A stretch of 64,000 bases of DNA from Dryomyza anilis (taxonomy: Eukaryota; Arthropoda; Insecta; Diptera; Dryomyzidae), in the NCBI GenBank assembly GCA_951804985.1, contig OX638131.1:6114630-6178629 (forward strand), read 5' to 3'. The notes beneath the pieces were generated by a model. That model did not search any database. It was not told the origin of the DNA and saw only the letters and a list, made by a program, of their open reading frames with translations. Numbering within the stretch: position 1 is the first letter of the stretch; each line of letters begins with the position of its first letter. The translations under genes were made by a program, and so were the position numbers. Below are positions 48,263 through 57,212 of the stretch, piece after piece.

Positions 48263-49459
48263 GAGTGTACTAAATTATAAATTTGTTCTTCTATTTTTTG
48301 TTGTTGTTTTTTTTTTTCTTTGAATTGTACGTTTATAAATTACATTGCTGCAATTAGGACCCGCAGCAGCATCACACCACTTGCGCTGCGCATCGTCAGC
48401 ATCATTATGTTGCTGGTTGCCATGTCAGGCAGTCGGCAACAAGCAATCAAATCAATTCAATCAAAGTGCAGACAACAGAAAATTTTGCAAATCCAAAAAA
48501 CATTGCGTCGTTGCACTTAACGTTTACAGCAACAACAATATATATATATAAAAGTAGCAGCAACAATAACAAGACTCGAAGCAATAAAATGCAGGGCAAC
48601 AAAAAAAATTCAACGTATCTGGCAACAGCATCAAGAATTACAAAACTCATAATTGGATGAATACTCAGTGCTGTGCAGGCGACGGCAACAATTGCCAATG
48701 TTGCTGCCAATGCTGTTGCTGTCGATGATGATGGTGATGATGCTGATGGTGATGAGCAGCTGGCGTCAGCAGCTCACCAGCCAACGAGCGTGTGCAGCAA
48801 AATTGTTTAAATCCATCGAGTGCAAAAATTTCAATTGAGATGCAAATTTGCGCCATGCTTTTAGAGTCAGCTACACTTCAAGGTAAAACTGACGAAGCCA
48901 GGAATGTTGCCAGATTGAAATTTTTTACGCCTCACAAGCAGCAGCAGCAACAGCAAAGGCGGCTAATGCAAGTCTTGTTGCAAATTCTGATGTGTGCTGT
49001 TGCTGCTTGGTGTAATATTTGTAGCAACAGCTGTTGACTTAAATGTGCGATGATGGGAGATACGATTTTACTTTTTTGATTATTTAAATTTTTGTATTTT
49101 TTGCTTTATTAAAATTGTTCTTTAAAAACTGCAAAATTTTCTATAAAGATATCATGTTACCTTGTGCCACTGTTGTGTTCACTGCTTACCAGACGCCTGA
49201 AATCACATTAAAAATCATTGAATTCGGCACCACATGCGGAAGAAAAGCCTAATAAAAATTCACTTTTATCGCTGCCACTCTTCGAAATTAACAATTTACA
49301 AAACATTTATTGGTGCTGCCATCAAATTCTAAGTGATTTTTGTTATTTCGCAATTTTGAAAAGCAAAGAAATTCTTTCGGAATTACATCAATTTCAACTG
49401 AAAGTGAAAAAGTTCCTCTTGAAATGGAGATTTTTTCATATAAAATTGAGAAATATTCA
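48263..49459. other. Unique island with triplet repeats
   Basis: CAG/CAA- and GATGATGGTGATG-type repeats near 48520-48760 and 48938-48960 produce several 60-90-residue frames on both strands. None resembles a known protein. Confidence 0.45.
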
Positions 49460-50170
49460 AAAGAAATTTTGATTTTTTCATTTTAAATTCAATTTGAAAT
49501 TAGGCATTTTAAATTGAAAATATTTTAAATGAAATTAGGATTTACCATTGAGGTAAGATAAAAAATAAAATTTTAATTCTTCATTAGAAATTGAAAATGA
49601 AACATGAAATTGAGATATTTCTATTTGAAATTGAAAATTCTTATAGAAAATGAGATTTTTTTTATATGAAACTAAGAAAGATTCACTGAAATTCAGTAAA
49701 TATCATATAAAATATAAATTTTTCATTTTAAATTGAGAAAATTCCAAAAGGAATTGAAGAGTTGAGTGAAAATTGGTAATGAAATTGGTTTGGTAACCTT
49801 TTTAAATGGGGATCAATGAGATCCATCAGTAAAAATTGAGAATGAAACAACTGAAATAAAGTTTTTTTTCTATTTAAAATTGAGAAAATTCCAAATGAAA
49901 TTACATTTTGGAATTGAAATTAGGAAAAAAACAAATTTGAGATTTACCATTTTAAACTGGGATTTTTTAAATAAATAGCAATCTTATTTTCAAATGGAAG
50001 TACTCATATTCTTTTCTTATTTTCCCAATTTTAAATGGAATTATTTTCATTATTTTCTTAGAAATTTTACAATTTTATATTGAAAATCAAAATATTATTT
50101 TCAATTTTCTCAATTACATTCGGAGAACTTTCAATTACAATTGAAAATGTTGTAGTTGTGTTTTCTAATT
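49460..50170. repeat. Low-complexity GAAATTGAGA/AAATTCAATT region
   Basis: Degenerate GAAATTGAGATTTT-like words repeat without fixed period. It may be a decayed relative of the 19-bp array family that lies on both sides; this is inference. Confidence 0.4.
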
Positions 50171-50555
50171 TTTTAAATGCGATTTTCTGCATTCAACATA
50201 AATCATTTTCTCAAATAAAAATTATTATTTGATACACGATTTAAGCCGCTGCATTACATACGCCCAGTGCACAATCAAAGACAGTGCCGCAATTCGTCGC
50301 ACCAGTTGCTGATCATAAATTAGGTTTTGGTGACCGTTACTTAGTGCACCGTTACTAGTGCAGCATGTGCGGCAGCAACATGTTGCTCCATGTGACAATT
50401 GAAAAGTAGTTGAGGCAACCACTGTGCAGCACACGTTGATAATGGTTTCAATTGGGTTTAATTAATCGTTAAAAGATATGTGAAAGACTAGAAATGATGA
50501 AAATTTGTGTAAGTCAAAATTTTCAATTGAAAATCAATCTTTTCAATTAAAATTG
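50171..50555. other. Unique sequence
   Basis: A short GC-richer patch (50240-50440) with no recognised gene, leading into the next array. Confidence 0.4.
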
Positions 50556-51410
50556 AATTTCATTGAATTTTTCACTAAGAATTAAATTTTTCACTAAAAA
50601 AAATAAATATTTCACTAAAATTTCAAATTTTCACTAAAAATTCAAATTTTCACTAAAAATTCAAATTTTCACTAAAAATTCAAATTTTCACTAAAAATTA
50701 TATTTTTCAGTAAAAATTCAAATTGTCACTAAAAATTATATTTTTCAGTAAAAATTCAAATTTTCACTAAAAATTATATTTTTCAGTAAAAATTCAAATT
50801 TTCACTAAAAAATCCAAATTTACACTGAAAATTCAAATGTTCACTAAAAATTTAAAATTTTCACTAAAAAATTAAAATTTTCACTAAAAATTCAAATTTT
50901 CACTAAAAATTCAAATTTTCACTAAAAATTCAAATTTTCACTAAAAATTCAAATTTTCACTAAAAATTCAAATTTTCACTAAAAATTCAAATTTTCACTA
51001 AAAATTCAAATTTTCACTAAAAATTCAAATTTTCACTAAAAATTCAAATTTTCACTAAAAATTCAAATTTTCACTAAAAATTTAAATTTTCACTAAAAAT
51101 TCAAATTTTCACTAAAAATTCCATTTGTCACTAAAAATTCATTTGTTCACTAAAAATTCAATTTTTTCACTTAAAATTCAAATTTTCACTAAAAATTAAT
51201 TTTTTCACTAAAAATTAAGTTTTTCACTAAAAATTCAATTTTTCACTTAAAATTCAATTTATCACTAAAAATTCCATTTGTCACTAAAAATTCATTTGTT
51301 CACTAAAAATTCAATTTTTCAATGTAAATTCAAATTTTCACTGAAATTCAAATTTTCACTAAATATTCCATTTATAACTGAATCATAAAATTTTCACTAA
51401 AAATTCATAT
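50556..51410 (+). repeat. 19-bp satellite array, CACTAAAAATTCAA variant
   Basis: About 45 units of TTTTCACTAAAAATTCAAA. At 50881-51120 there is a run of a dozen essentially identical units; the edges are more diverged. It is the exact reverse complement of the unit at 44786-46137. Confidence 0.95.
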
Positions 51411-52475
51411 ATAAGCCTTAAAATTTAATTTTCCATAAAAAAATTTCAAATTTCAAAATTTTCTTTAATCAAATTTTATGCTTAAATTTTTTTAATATTT
51501 CCAGAAAAAAAATTGCATTTAATTCGCACTCGTTAAAACTGTCTCATTTTACAGCAGCATCAATTATAGTCCCCAATATTAATAAAATGTCCAGCCAGCC
51601 ACTCCATCCAATTCCCAACTTTCACTACATTTTTACTACCTTTTTACAGTGCTGTAATGTTGCTCTCTTTTTCAACGTTATTGCATAAAGAAATTATGCA
51701 GTAATGAAAGTAGCAATAGCAGCTGTTGCTATTGCTATTGCTGTTGCTAGTGTGTGACACAACACAGAAATGAGTCGTAAATGAGCGTGGAAAATGGTTT
51801 CGGCGACCGTTGACTACTTTGACGGATGAATAAATGGATGGATGGTTGGTTGATTGGACAAAATGACATTCTGACAAATTGCCATATCAGGTGCCGGGAC
51901 CCCAAGTCCCATCACCCCGCATAGTCGAAGGAAGTGCGACTGTGGCGCCCCCGGTGGCTGCTGGACGTCAACGTACAGCCAGCTGTCATTAAGTGAGAAA
52001 TTATGTTGTTGCATGTAGTAAACACCTGTTACAACGGCACAAATAATTCTTGCCAATGGCAAAATTAATTAATTATTACGCCACCGTCTATGGTTATGAC
52101 CGAAAAAAAAGAGTAGCAAAAATAAGAAATAAAGAAAATTAGCTCGAGAAACATGTGTGCTTTATAATGACAGCACACAAGAGAAAGAGAGAGCGAATAA
52201 ACGAACGAACGAACGAAACATCAAACAAGTGACATTTTGTTTTACGATTATGATGTGGGGCGATGCCAGTTTTATGTGTTTTGTACCGTTTTTATTTGTT
52301 GACGTGGCGGAAATTTCAAAAAAAAGGCTTAAAAGCCAAGTGCAAAATACAAGAAGTGGCATTAAATATGAAAATAAATTAAATTTGAAAATTTACTTGG
52401 GATTATGTGGGTCTTTTGTGCAACACATATGGGTACAATACATTAATTCCTGCTTTTTTATTATTTCCCATACAG
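51411..52475 (+). other. Upstream Pvf intron sequence, unique
   Basis: Unique, moderately GC-rich sequence leads from the 19-bp array to the Pvf acceptor. It contains a TTGCTA-type microsatellite near 51725, an ATGGATGG run near 51835 and an ACGA run near 52203. An open frame on the + strand that overruns the first Pvf exon is in a different frame and is not coding. No other gene or transposon signature is recognised. Confidence 0.55.
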
Positions 52476-52599
52476 GACGAAACGGAAAACATATTTTCGC
52501 GCAACTATATACCGGGCACTTTGACGCGTCAGAAGCAAGCGGAGCTGGGCACCATGGAGGCTGTCAAGGAGTCACGCAAAAAGCATATGCAGCATAAAG
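52476..52599 (+). CDS. Pvf: Pvf (PDGF/VEGF-like ligand), internal exon before the growth-factor domain
   Basis: This 124-nt exon is open from its first base in phase 0. It is preceded by a pyrimidine-rich tract ending in CATACAG and followed by GTAGCG, so it uses a normal 3' acceptor and 5' donor. It encodes 41 residues plus one base: an acidic start (DETENIFSRN), then NYIPGTLTRQKQ and a basic, helix-prone tail ending KKHMQHK. No cysteine is present. It lies just before the cystine-knot exon and its last base completes an Ala codon with that exon, keeping frame across a 278-nt intron. In Pvf-type ligands an N-terminal region follows the secretion signal and precedes the growth-factor core; this segment fits that position. 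No signal peptide is seen here, so at least one upstream exon is missing. Recognition rests on the paired downstream exon. A Pvf2- or Pvf3-type paralogue is more likely than Pvf1, but this was not proven. Confidence 0.8.
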
Positions 52600-52877
52600 G
52601 TAGCGTATTGCAAAGGTTCAAAATTGGGGAAGAAAAAAACACAAATTGAGGGCAATACATACTAGTATGTGACAACTAATTACCCGGCATAAAAAACCAC
52701 ACGGGCATAGCAAAAACTAGACGCGATTCTAATCAAGATGCATGAATTTCGTGGGTGTTGCCGCACATGTAACAACGTTATCTGTGCCTTGTTGCCTAGA
52801 TTTGTGTTTTTTTTTCGAACTCAGAATCTAAATTTTGTAGCAATTTTTCTTATACTTCTTTTTTTTTTGTTTGGCAG
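52600..52877 (+). other. Short intron between the two Pvf exons
   Basis: This 278-nt intron begins GTAGCG and ends in a T-rich tract followed by TTTGGCAG. It is a phase 1 intron: one base of the Ala codon is upstream and two are downstream. Both splice sites follow the GT-AG rule, and no open frame crosses it in register with the exons. Its 3' end overlaps a TGGCAGCACTG word that differs by one base from the 11-mer repeated elsewhere in the window. Confidence 0.8.
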
Positions 52878-53089
52878 CACTGGCCAGCGCACATGCCAAG
52901 CAAATGAACAGCGAAGCCTCGTGCCGCGTGCCGCAGCCCCGCGTCGAACGCATACAAATGGATCGCTCGAAGGTCTATACGCCCCATTGTACAGTGTTGC
53001 ATCGTTGCGCCGATGATACGGGTTGTTGCCGCAGCGACAGCCAGACATGCGGTCCCAAACGCACGCAAAGCGTGAATTTGTATTTTCAT
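52878..53089 (+). CDS. Pvf: Pvf (PDGF/VEGF-like ligand), exon with most of the cystine-knot domain
   Basis: This 212-nt exon is flanked by TTTGGCAG and GTAAGT and ends in phase 0. Numbering residues from the first codon of the preceding exon, cysteines fall at 57, 79, 85, 91, 92 and 99. They sit in the VEGF-like order: SC-RVPQPR, a P-x-C after a variable loop, HRC, then GCC, then a sixth Cys followed by GPK. The family normally has eight knot cysteines; the final C-x-C pair lies in a later exon that I did not find. The PQPR after the first cysteine and the GCC doublet are the strongest family marks. Spacing between the third and fourth cysteines is five residues (ADDTG), against two in vertebrate VEGF. 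Secreted PDGF/VEGF factors of flies activate Pvr, acting in blood-cell survival and migration and in border-cell guidance. The protein would be extracellular and probably a dimer. Orthology to Pvf2 or Pvf3 specifically is inference. Confidence 0.88.
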
Positions 53090-54890
53090 GTAAGTATTTT
53101 CAAAATTCCATATTTCTTTTCGTATTTTATGTTTGACTTTTTTTTTGGGGCTTATAATTGGCAACACTGTTTGCCGCTGTTTGGCCTCGATTGTGTTCTC
53201 GTTCTGGCGTTTGTAGTTATTGGCAGTAGTCGTGATTAATTGCCTACATTTTGTTCTAAATTCGTAAATTCGGCGATTGCAACATAATTTACGAGCCACA
53301 CATTATGGGGGGGGGGCATTTTCGCATTAAGCAGTGTTGTTAAGCACTGCATGTTAAGTCGTAGAGCCTATGTATAAAAATGTCAAAATTTTAAAAAATA
53401 AAAAAGGTTTATTCTAAAGGTTGGGCTACTCATTAGCGTTAGGTTACCATGACCGACCGACCGACCGGTTGCAACCAAACAATCGAATGCGACCGGCTAC
53501 TTTTTCACAATCACAATATTTCGTCAGTTTTATGCTTCAGCAGTTCGGCGATTGTTTTGTGATTATTTTGCTACAATATGTGGTAATTAACGAGCGACAT
53601 TGTTTGGAAAAAAAATTGAGGGGGAACAAAATAAATAAAACGACAAAAACATTGCAACAACGTCAACAACATGTTGTCCAGTACAAGCACCGACTAATTG
53701 CAACTCAATGACAGCGAACCGTAATGGTTAAAAATTCGTTTGTGCCAAACATAAAGAGGGGGAAACCACATTTTTAATCGCGTTTTGAATGAGTAACCCA
53801 AAAGAGCATACAAAACAGTTCAAAACAATACAAGTGACTGTATATTGTAGTACTTTTGAAACAATTAAAGTTACTTCTGAACGGAAACGATAATGATTGA
53901 AAATAAATTCTGGGTTGTCCTTGAAGTACCTGTGCTGTATAGACTTCTATAAAGACGCAAATTGAAAGCTATTAAACCTGTTATACACAATGCCTACTGG
54001 AATTTGAGAAGAAATATATTCTTTAATATAAAATTATATAATATAAGAGTATAAATATAGAGAAAGTGATAAAGTACTATGCACTGAACAAATATGAACT
54101 TTAATAATAATTATTGAAGACCCTCCAGGTTTTTGATCACATCCATTAGTGCTGTGTAACTCGTAATAGTACTTAAATGATAGGCCCTAATACAGTTTAT
54201 TTCCGAAGAGTCGTCATGGGGAAGTAAGTCGTGGTAGGGAACTGATCACCTCTTCATAACCCGACCACTTCCATGACCATCAAGACTTATTTCTGCTTAT
54301 ATTTTGAGCTTTTCAGCTAATAGTACTCAGATGATAGGCCCTACAGTTTATTTTCGAAGTGTTGTGATATAGAACTGAGTCGTGATGTGGAACTGATTAC
54401 TGTATGTATTCCTTTTTCATAAGCAGACCAGTTCTATGATCAACAAGATTTCGATTATGATTATGAAAGAAAATGTTGTACAAACCCGAGTAAAATCTTA
54501 TCCTACAGTTGTTAAAATGAATTCTATTAGGGTAGACAAGACTTAAATCACTATGCCTAATCATTAACTATTATTGCTTCGGGTTATGCACTGCGACCTA
54601 AATAGGTTTACTGTGTCCCGCTTGATACCATTACAGATGACATTCTTGGTTGTGGTATCTCTCTATACTATTTAAAGGGGTTCTGCTTGTTTTCATAGTT
54701 TGTTATATAAGACGTCCGTGAAGCCTATCTAAGTTAAGAATATGATATGTATGGGGTTCATCCTTTTGATATCGCTCGGAATTGGTTGTTGATTTCCAAG
54801 TATTTTCATTTTGCAGGACATATTTCTAAAACATTTTTACCAAAATTCAGTCTACGGAAAACTGTTCTGCAAGTTCGTATCTCTGGATTA
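53090..54890 (+). other. Intron after the Pvf domain exon, no further exon found
   Basis: The stretch begins with a canonical GTAAGT donor. I looked for a downstream exon carrying the missing C-x-C pair and did not find one here or to the window end. The sequence is mostly unique and AT-rich. It contains a perfect TGGCAACACTG at 53159-53169, a short G run near 53307, and a GACC microsatellite near 53452. It also holds a partial duplication of about 155 bp in which ATGATAGGCCCTA recurs near 54177 and 54333. Confidence 0.6.
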
Positions 54891-55281
54891 TGTACAAAAT
54901 AAAAGCACATTTATGTTTGGTTAAAATTACAACAATTATCTTTATTAATTCACTTTAACTAACAACTTTACTAATTATAAATTTTTACAACTGCTGCAAA
55001 TCCACAATTTGATCTCACACGAGACGTACACGACAACTTTCCAATCACTACTGAAGTGCTACGTCTCAGATGCGGCGCCCTTATATTCTGCATACATCGA
55101 CAAGGAATCTTCTACACTTTTCGTCAATGTTGCATGCAATTTGCATCTCATTCGCACTCATGTGTTTTAATGTGATGATCGTCCATCTCTTTCTCGCACA
55201 TTGCATCAGTGTGCTGAATGATATTTCGTTTCTTTCTAACACATTGCTTAGTACGCTGAATTTTCTTGCGTCTCAGTTACA
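54891..55281 (-). mobile_element. LTR-like segment (possible solo or truncated LTR)
   Basis: Read on the minus strand it starts TGTAACTGAGACGC and ends ATTTTGTACA. It holds a TATAAG-like box (GAATATAAGGGCGCC) about 80 bp before an AGTTGTCGTGTACG region, then an AATAAAG signal near its end. This is the order of features in an LTR. No matching 4-5-bp target duplication flanks it, and no primer-binding site or gag/pol was seen. Confidence 0.4.
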
Positions 55282-55282
55282 C

Positions 55283-55860
55283 TTATAAAATGGAACAGTG
55301 GAGCAAATTACATCTTTTCGTAATAATGCGTTTTGGATCTTCTTCGTCTTCTATAAAGAAACTACATCTACTGTCCGTTTGTATATCCATTCTAGTTAGA
55401 TGTTTACGAATCAAAAAATGTACTGTAAGAAGTCCTGTCAGAATTCTAAAGTTTTTCTTCGATAGTTTGATACATTTTTTTAATCTCCAGTTGAATTTCT
55501 TCGATTGACGCATTTTGCTTTACCTAATTGTTCTTTAATTGATGACTTGATGACTATGAAAAATATTGTGATCATGACCCTAGAATATTTCTTATAGGTA
55601 TGGTTAGGTTTGAAGGTGTCGACAATTGTTGAGTTCTCAACCATTTGGACCAGCGTTTATTTATTGTGTTCCCTTTATATTGTGTCCTATGGATGCTTTC
55701 CAGCTGAGCGGATAAATTTTACGATTTTGGGCTTATGTTTTATCTGGATGTCATCTATTTCCTGGAAAAAAGAGAGCCAAGAATTTTGTAACTTTTGATT
55801 CAAAGTGCAGAACATTGACAGAAAAAGTGATAGCTGTATTCTAGGCCTCAATGTCACAGC
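55283..55860 (-). pseudogene. Non-LTR retrotransposon (jockey-like LINE) C-terminal remnant
   Basis: A minus-strand frame at 55283-55513 contains LSKKNFRILTGLLTVHFLIR, then KHLTRMDIQTDSRC, then EDEEDPKR. The order L-x-G-L-L-T-G-H, K-H-L-x-R-M, C-x-x-C region and E-D-E-E is that of the cysteine-rich region after reverse transcriptase/RNase H in jockey-clade LINEs. The usual GHC is VHF here and several Cys/His are lost. Upstream (55520-55860) stops and frameshifts interrupt weakly similar sequence, including FFPGNR, comparable to the VPGH motif of RNase H. Dead element. Its 3' end abuts the LTR-like segment. Confidence 0.65.
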
Positions 55861-56142
55861 ACCACCTACACATGTTGTACTCTCTAAAACCCCTTTTGTC
55901 CTGTGATTATTCTTTTATCTAAGATCTAGTAATCTAAGTTATGTCTTTTTTACATCTAAGATAGCACTTTTTTATGTCGTTCCATATTTTTTTTTATTAG
56001 AGAGGCTTGGGTTTGAGTCGTGCCTTCTTTCTGACATTTTTTCTTTGAGTCTGTTTGTTATACGCATTTCGAAGTTTATCATCGGAGGTTGTACCGTATT
56101 TTCAGTTTCTTCAGTTGGTTTTACTACTCCCCACTTTGGTAG
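55861..56142. other. Degraded repeat or unique sequence
   Basis: No feature recognised; it probably continues the transposon remnants on either side. Confidence 0.3.
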
Positions 56143-56409
56143 GGTCGGTAGCTCAGCGGTTAGTGCGTTGGACTGCGAGCCTTGCACTGCGTACGATATC
56201 ATTTCATATCATACATCTCGGCAGACAATGGCAAACCTCCGAGAGTAAACACAGCCCATGAAAAAGATCTCACCCCACCATTCGAATTCGGCATTAAACT
56301 GTAGGTCTCACCACTTTGAGTACAAATATAACACGCGCAGCTCAAGTGGTGAGGAGGAGCTCTCTCAGTTCTTGTAGGACTTTAACGCCAAACTATAATT
56401 ATATTATTA
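56143..56409 (+). mobile_element. tRNA-headed SINE, + orientation
   Basis: The head GGTCGGTAGCTCAGCGGTTA then GTGCGTTGGACTGCGAGCC resembles a tRNA A-box half. The body has CTCGGCAGACAATGGCAAAC then CTCCGAGAGTAAACACAGCC and CCATGAAAAAG. The 3' part has AACTGTAGGTCTCACCACTT, a GAGGAGGAGCTC word and ends CGCCAAACTATAATTATATT. This body is typical of abundant fly SINE/short retroelement families. No intact B box remains after the head, so it is not a functional tRNA. Confidence 0.75.
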
Positions 56410-56637
56410 ACTTTGTTAGTTCGTCGGTTCTTTCCTTCGAATCAAGTTTTCAATGAGAACCTTGAGCTCTCTGCGACAATGGCTGACTACTAATAGATTA
56501 ATATGACAGCGTAAAAATATAATGACCAAATTCCGATCCCGCTCCTAGCACAATTTTTACTAGGTCGTAGAAAAAATGGTGTTAGGGTCATGATGATGAA
56601 CTAAACTTTGGGCGTTGGTGGGTCAATAAGTCTCTAA
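56410..56637. other. Sequence between SINE and mariner remnant
   Basis: Nothing recognisable; it may be the decayed 3' end of the mariner element. Confidence 0.3.
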
Positions 56638-56958
56638 AAATACTAAGTGTATTGAGCTAAAATGAATCTAACGATTCTCCAAATTTTTTATGCCCTCCAT
56701 CCAATTTCTCAAGGCCCTTAAAATGGACGTTTGTTTCATAGTTAGCCTCTTCATTCAACCTAAGTCTTTTATCGACGAGTTATTTCTTTAAGTTGGGAAA
56801 CAGAAAATAGTGGAAATAAGCTATATCTGGAGAATATGCTGAAGGAAGGAGCAACCCGTAATCTAATTTATGCAATTTTACCATGGCATCTGCGGACTTC
56901 TGCACCGGTGCGTTTTCCTGGTGGAAGAGAAATTTTTTCTTCGCCAAATGCGGTCGCT
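56638..56958 (-). pseudogene. mariner-family transposase pseudogene, C-terminal part
   Basis: The minus strand reads RPHLAKKKFLFHQENAPVQK, then AMVKLHKLDYGLL, then YSPDIAYFHYFLFPNLKK and a stop near 56780. Family resemblance continues beyond it (NEEANYETNVHFKGLEK). This is the C-terminal catalytic half of a mariner DD34D transposase. In active members the HQDN motif supplies the second catalytic Asp and the motif after YSPD supplies the third, 34 residues on. Here they are Glu and His respectively, at exactly the 34-residue spacing, so the copy is dead besides being truncated. The upstream half is cut by a SINE insertion. Confidence 0.9.
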
Positions 56959-56960
56959 TT

Positions 56961-57212
56961 ATATAATAATAGTTTGGCGCTACAGTCCTGTATAGAACTT
57001 CCACCGAGCTCTCTCACCATTTTGAGCTGTGCGTGTTATATTTGTACTCAAAGTGGTGGGACCTACAGTTTATTGCCGAATCCGAACGGCGGGTGAGAGC
57101 TTTTCATAGGCAATGTTTTACTCTCGTAGGTTTGCCATTTACTGACGAGAGGTAGCGCGGTATAGAAAAATGTTTCTATGAAAAGATGTTGTTAGCCCCA
57201 GTCTCGACTTTA
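56961..57212 (-). mobile_element. SINE, inverted copy interrupting the mariner remnant
   Basis: Reverse complement of the SINE at 56143: AGTTTGGCGCTACAGTCCTG, GTGGTGGGACCTACAGTTTA (from 57051), GAGAGCTTTTCATAGGC, and ACTCTCGTAGGTTTGCCATT then TACTGACGAGAGG. Its 3' tail (ATATAATAATAG) touches the mariner frame. The tRNA-like head is not clear, so the 5' end may be truncated. Confidence 0.75.

Noticed and set aside
44786..51410. CRISPR-like regular repeats
   Set aside because: Units are head-to-tail without unique spacers, in a eukaryotic context, and are ordinary satellite DNA.
52157..52597. 146-residue plus open frame crossing the Pvf exon
   Set aside because: Different reading frame from the exon defined by splice sites and by phase with the cystine-knot exon.
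56143..56215. A functional tRNA gene
   Set aside because: Only the A-box half is present; the anticodon and T arms and B box do not follow, and SINE body sequence follows instead.
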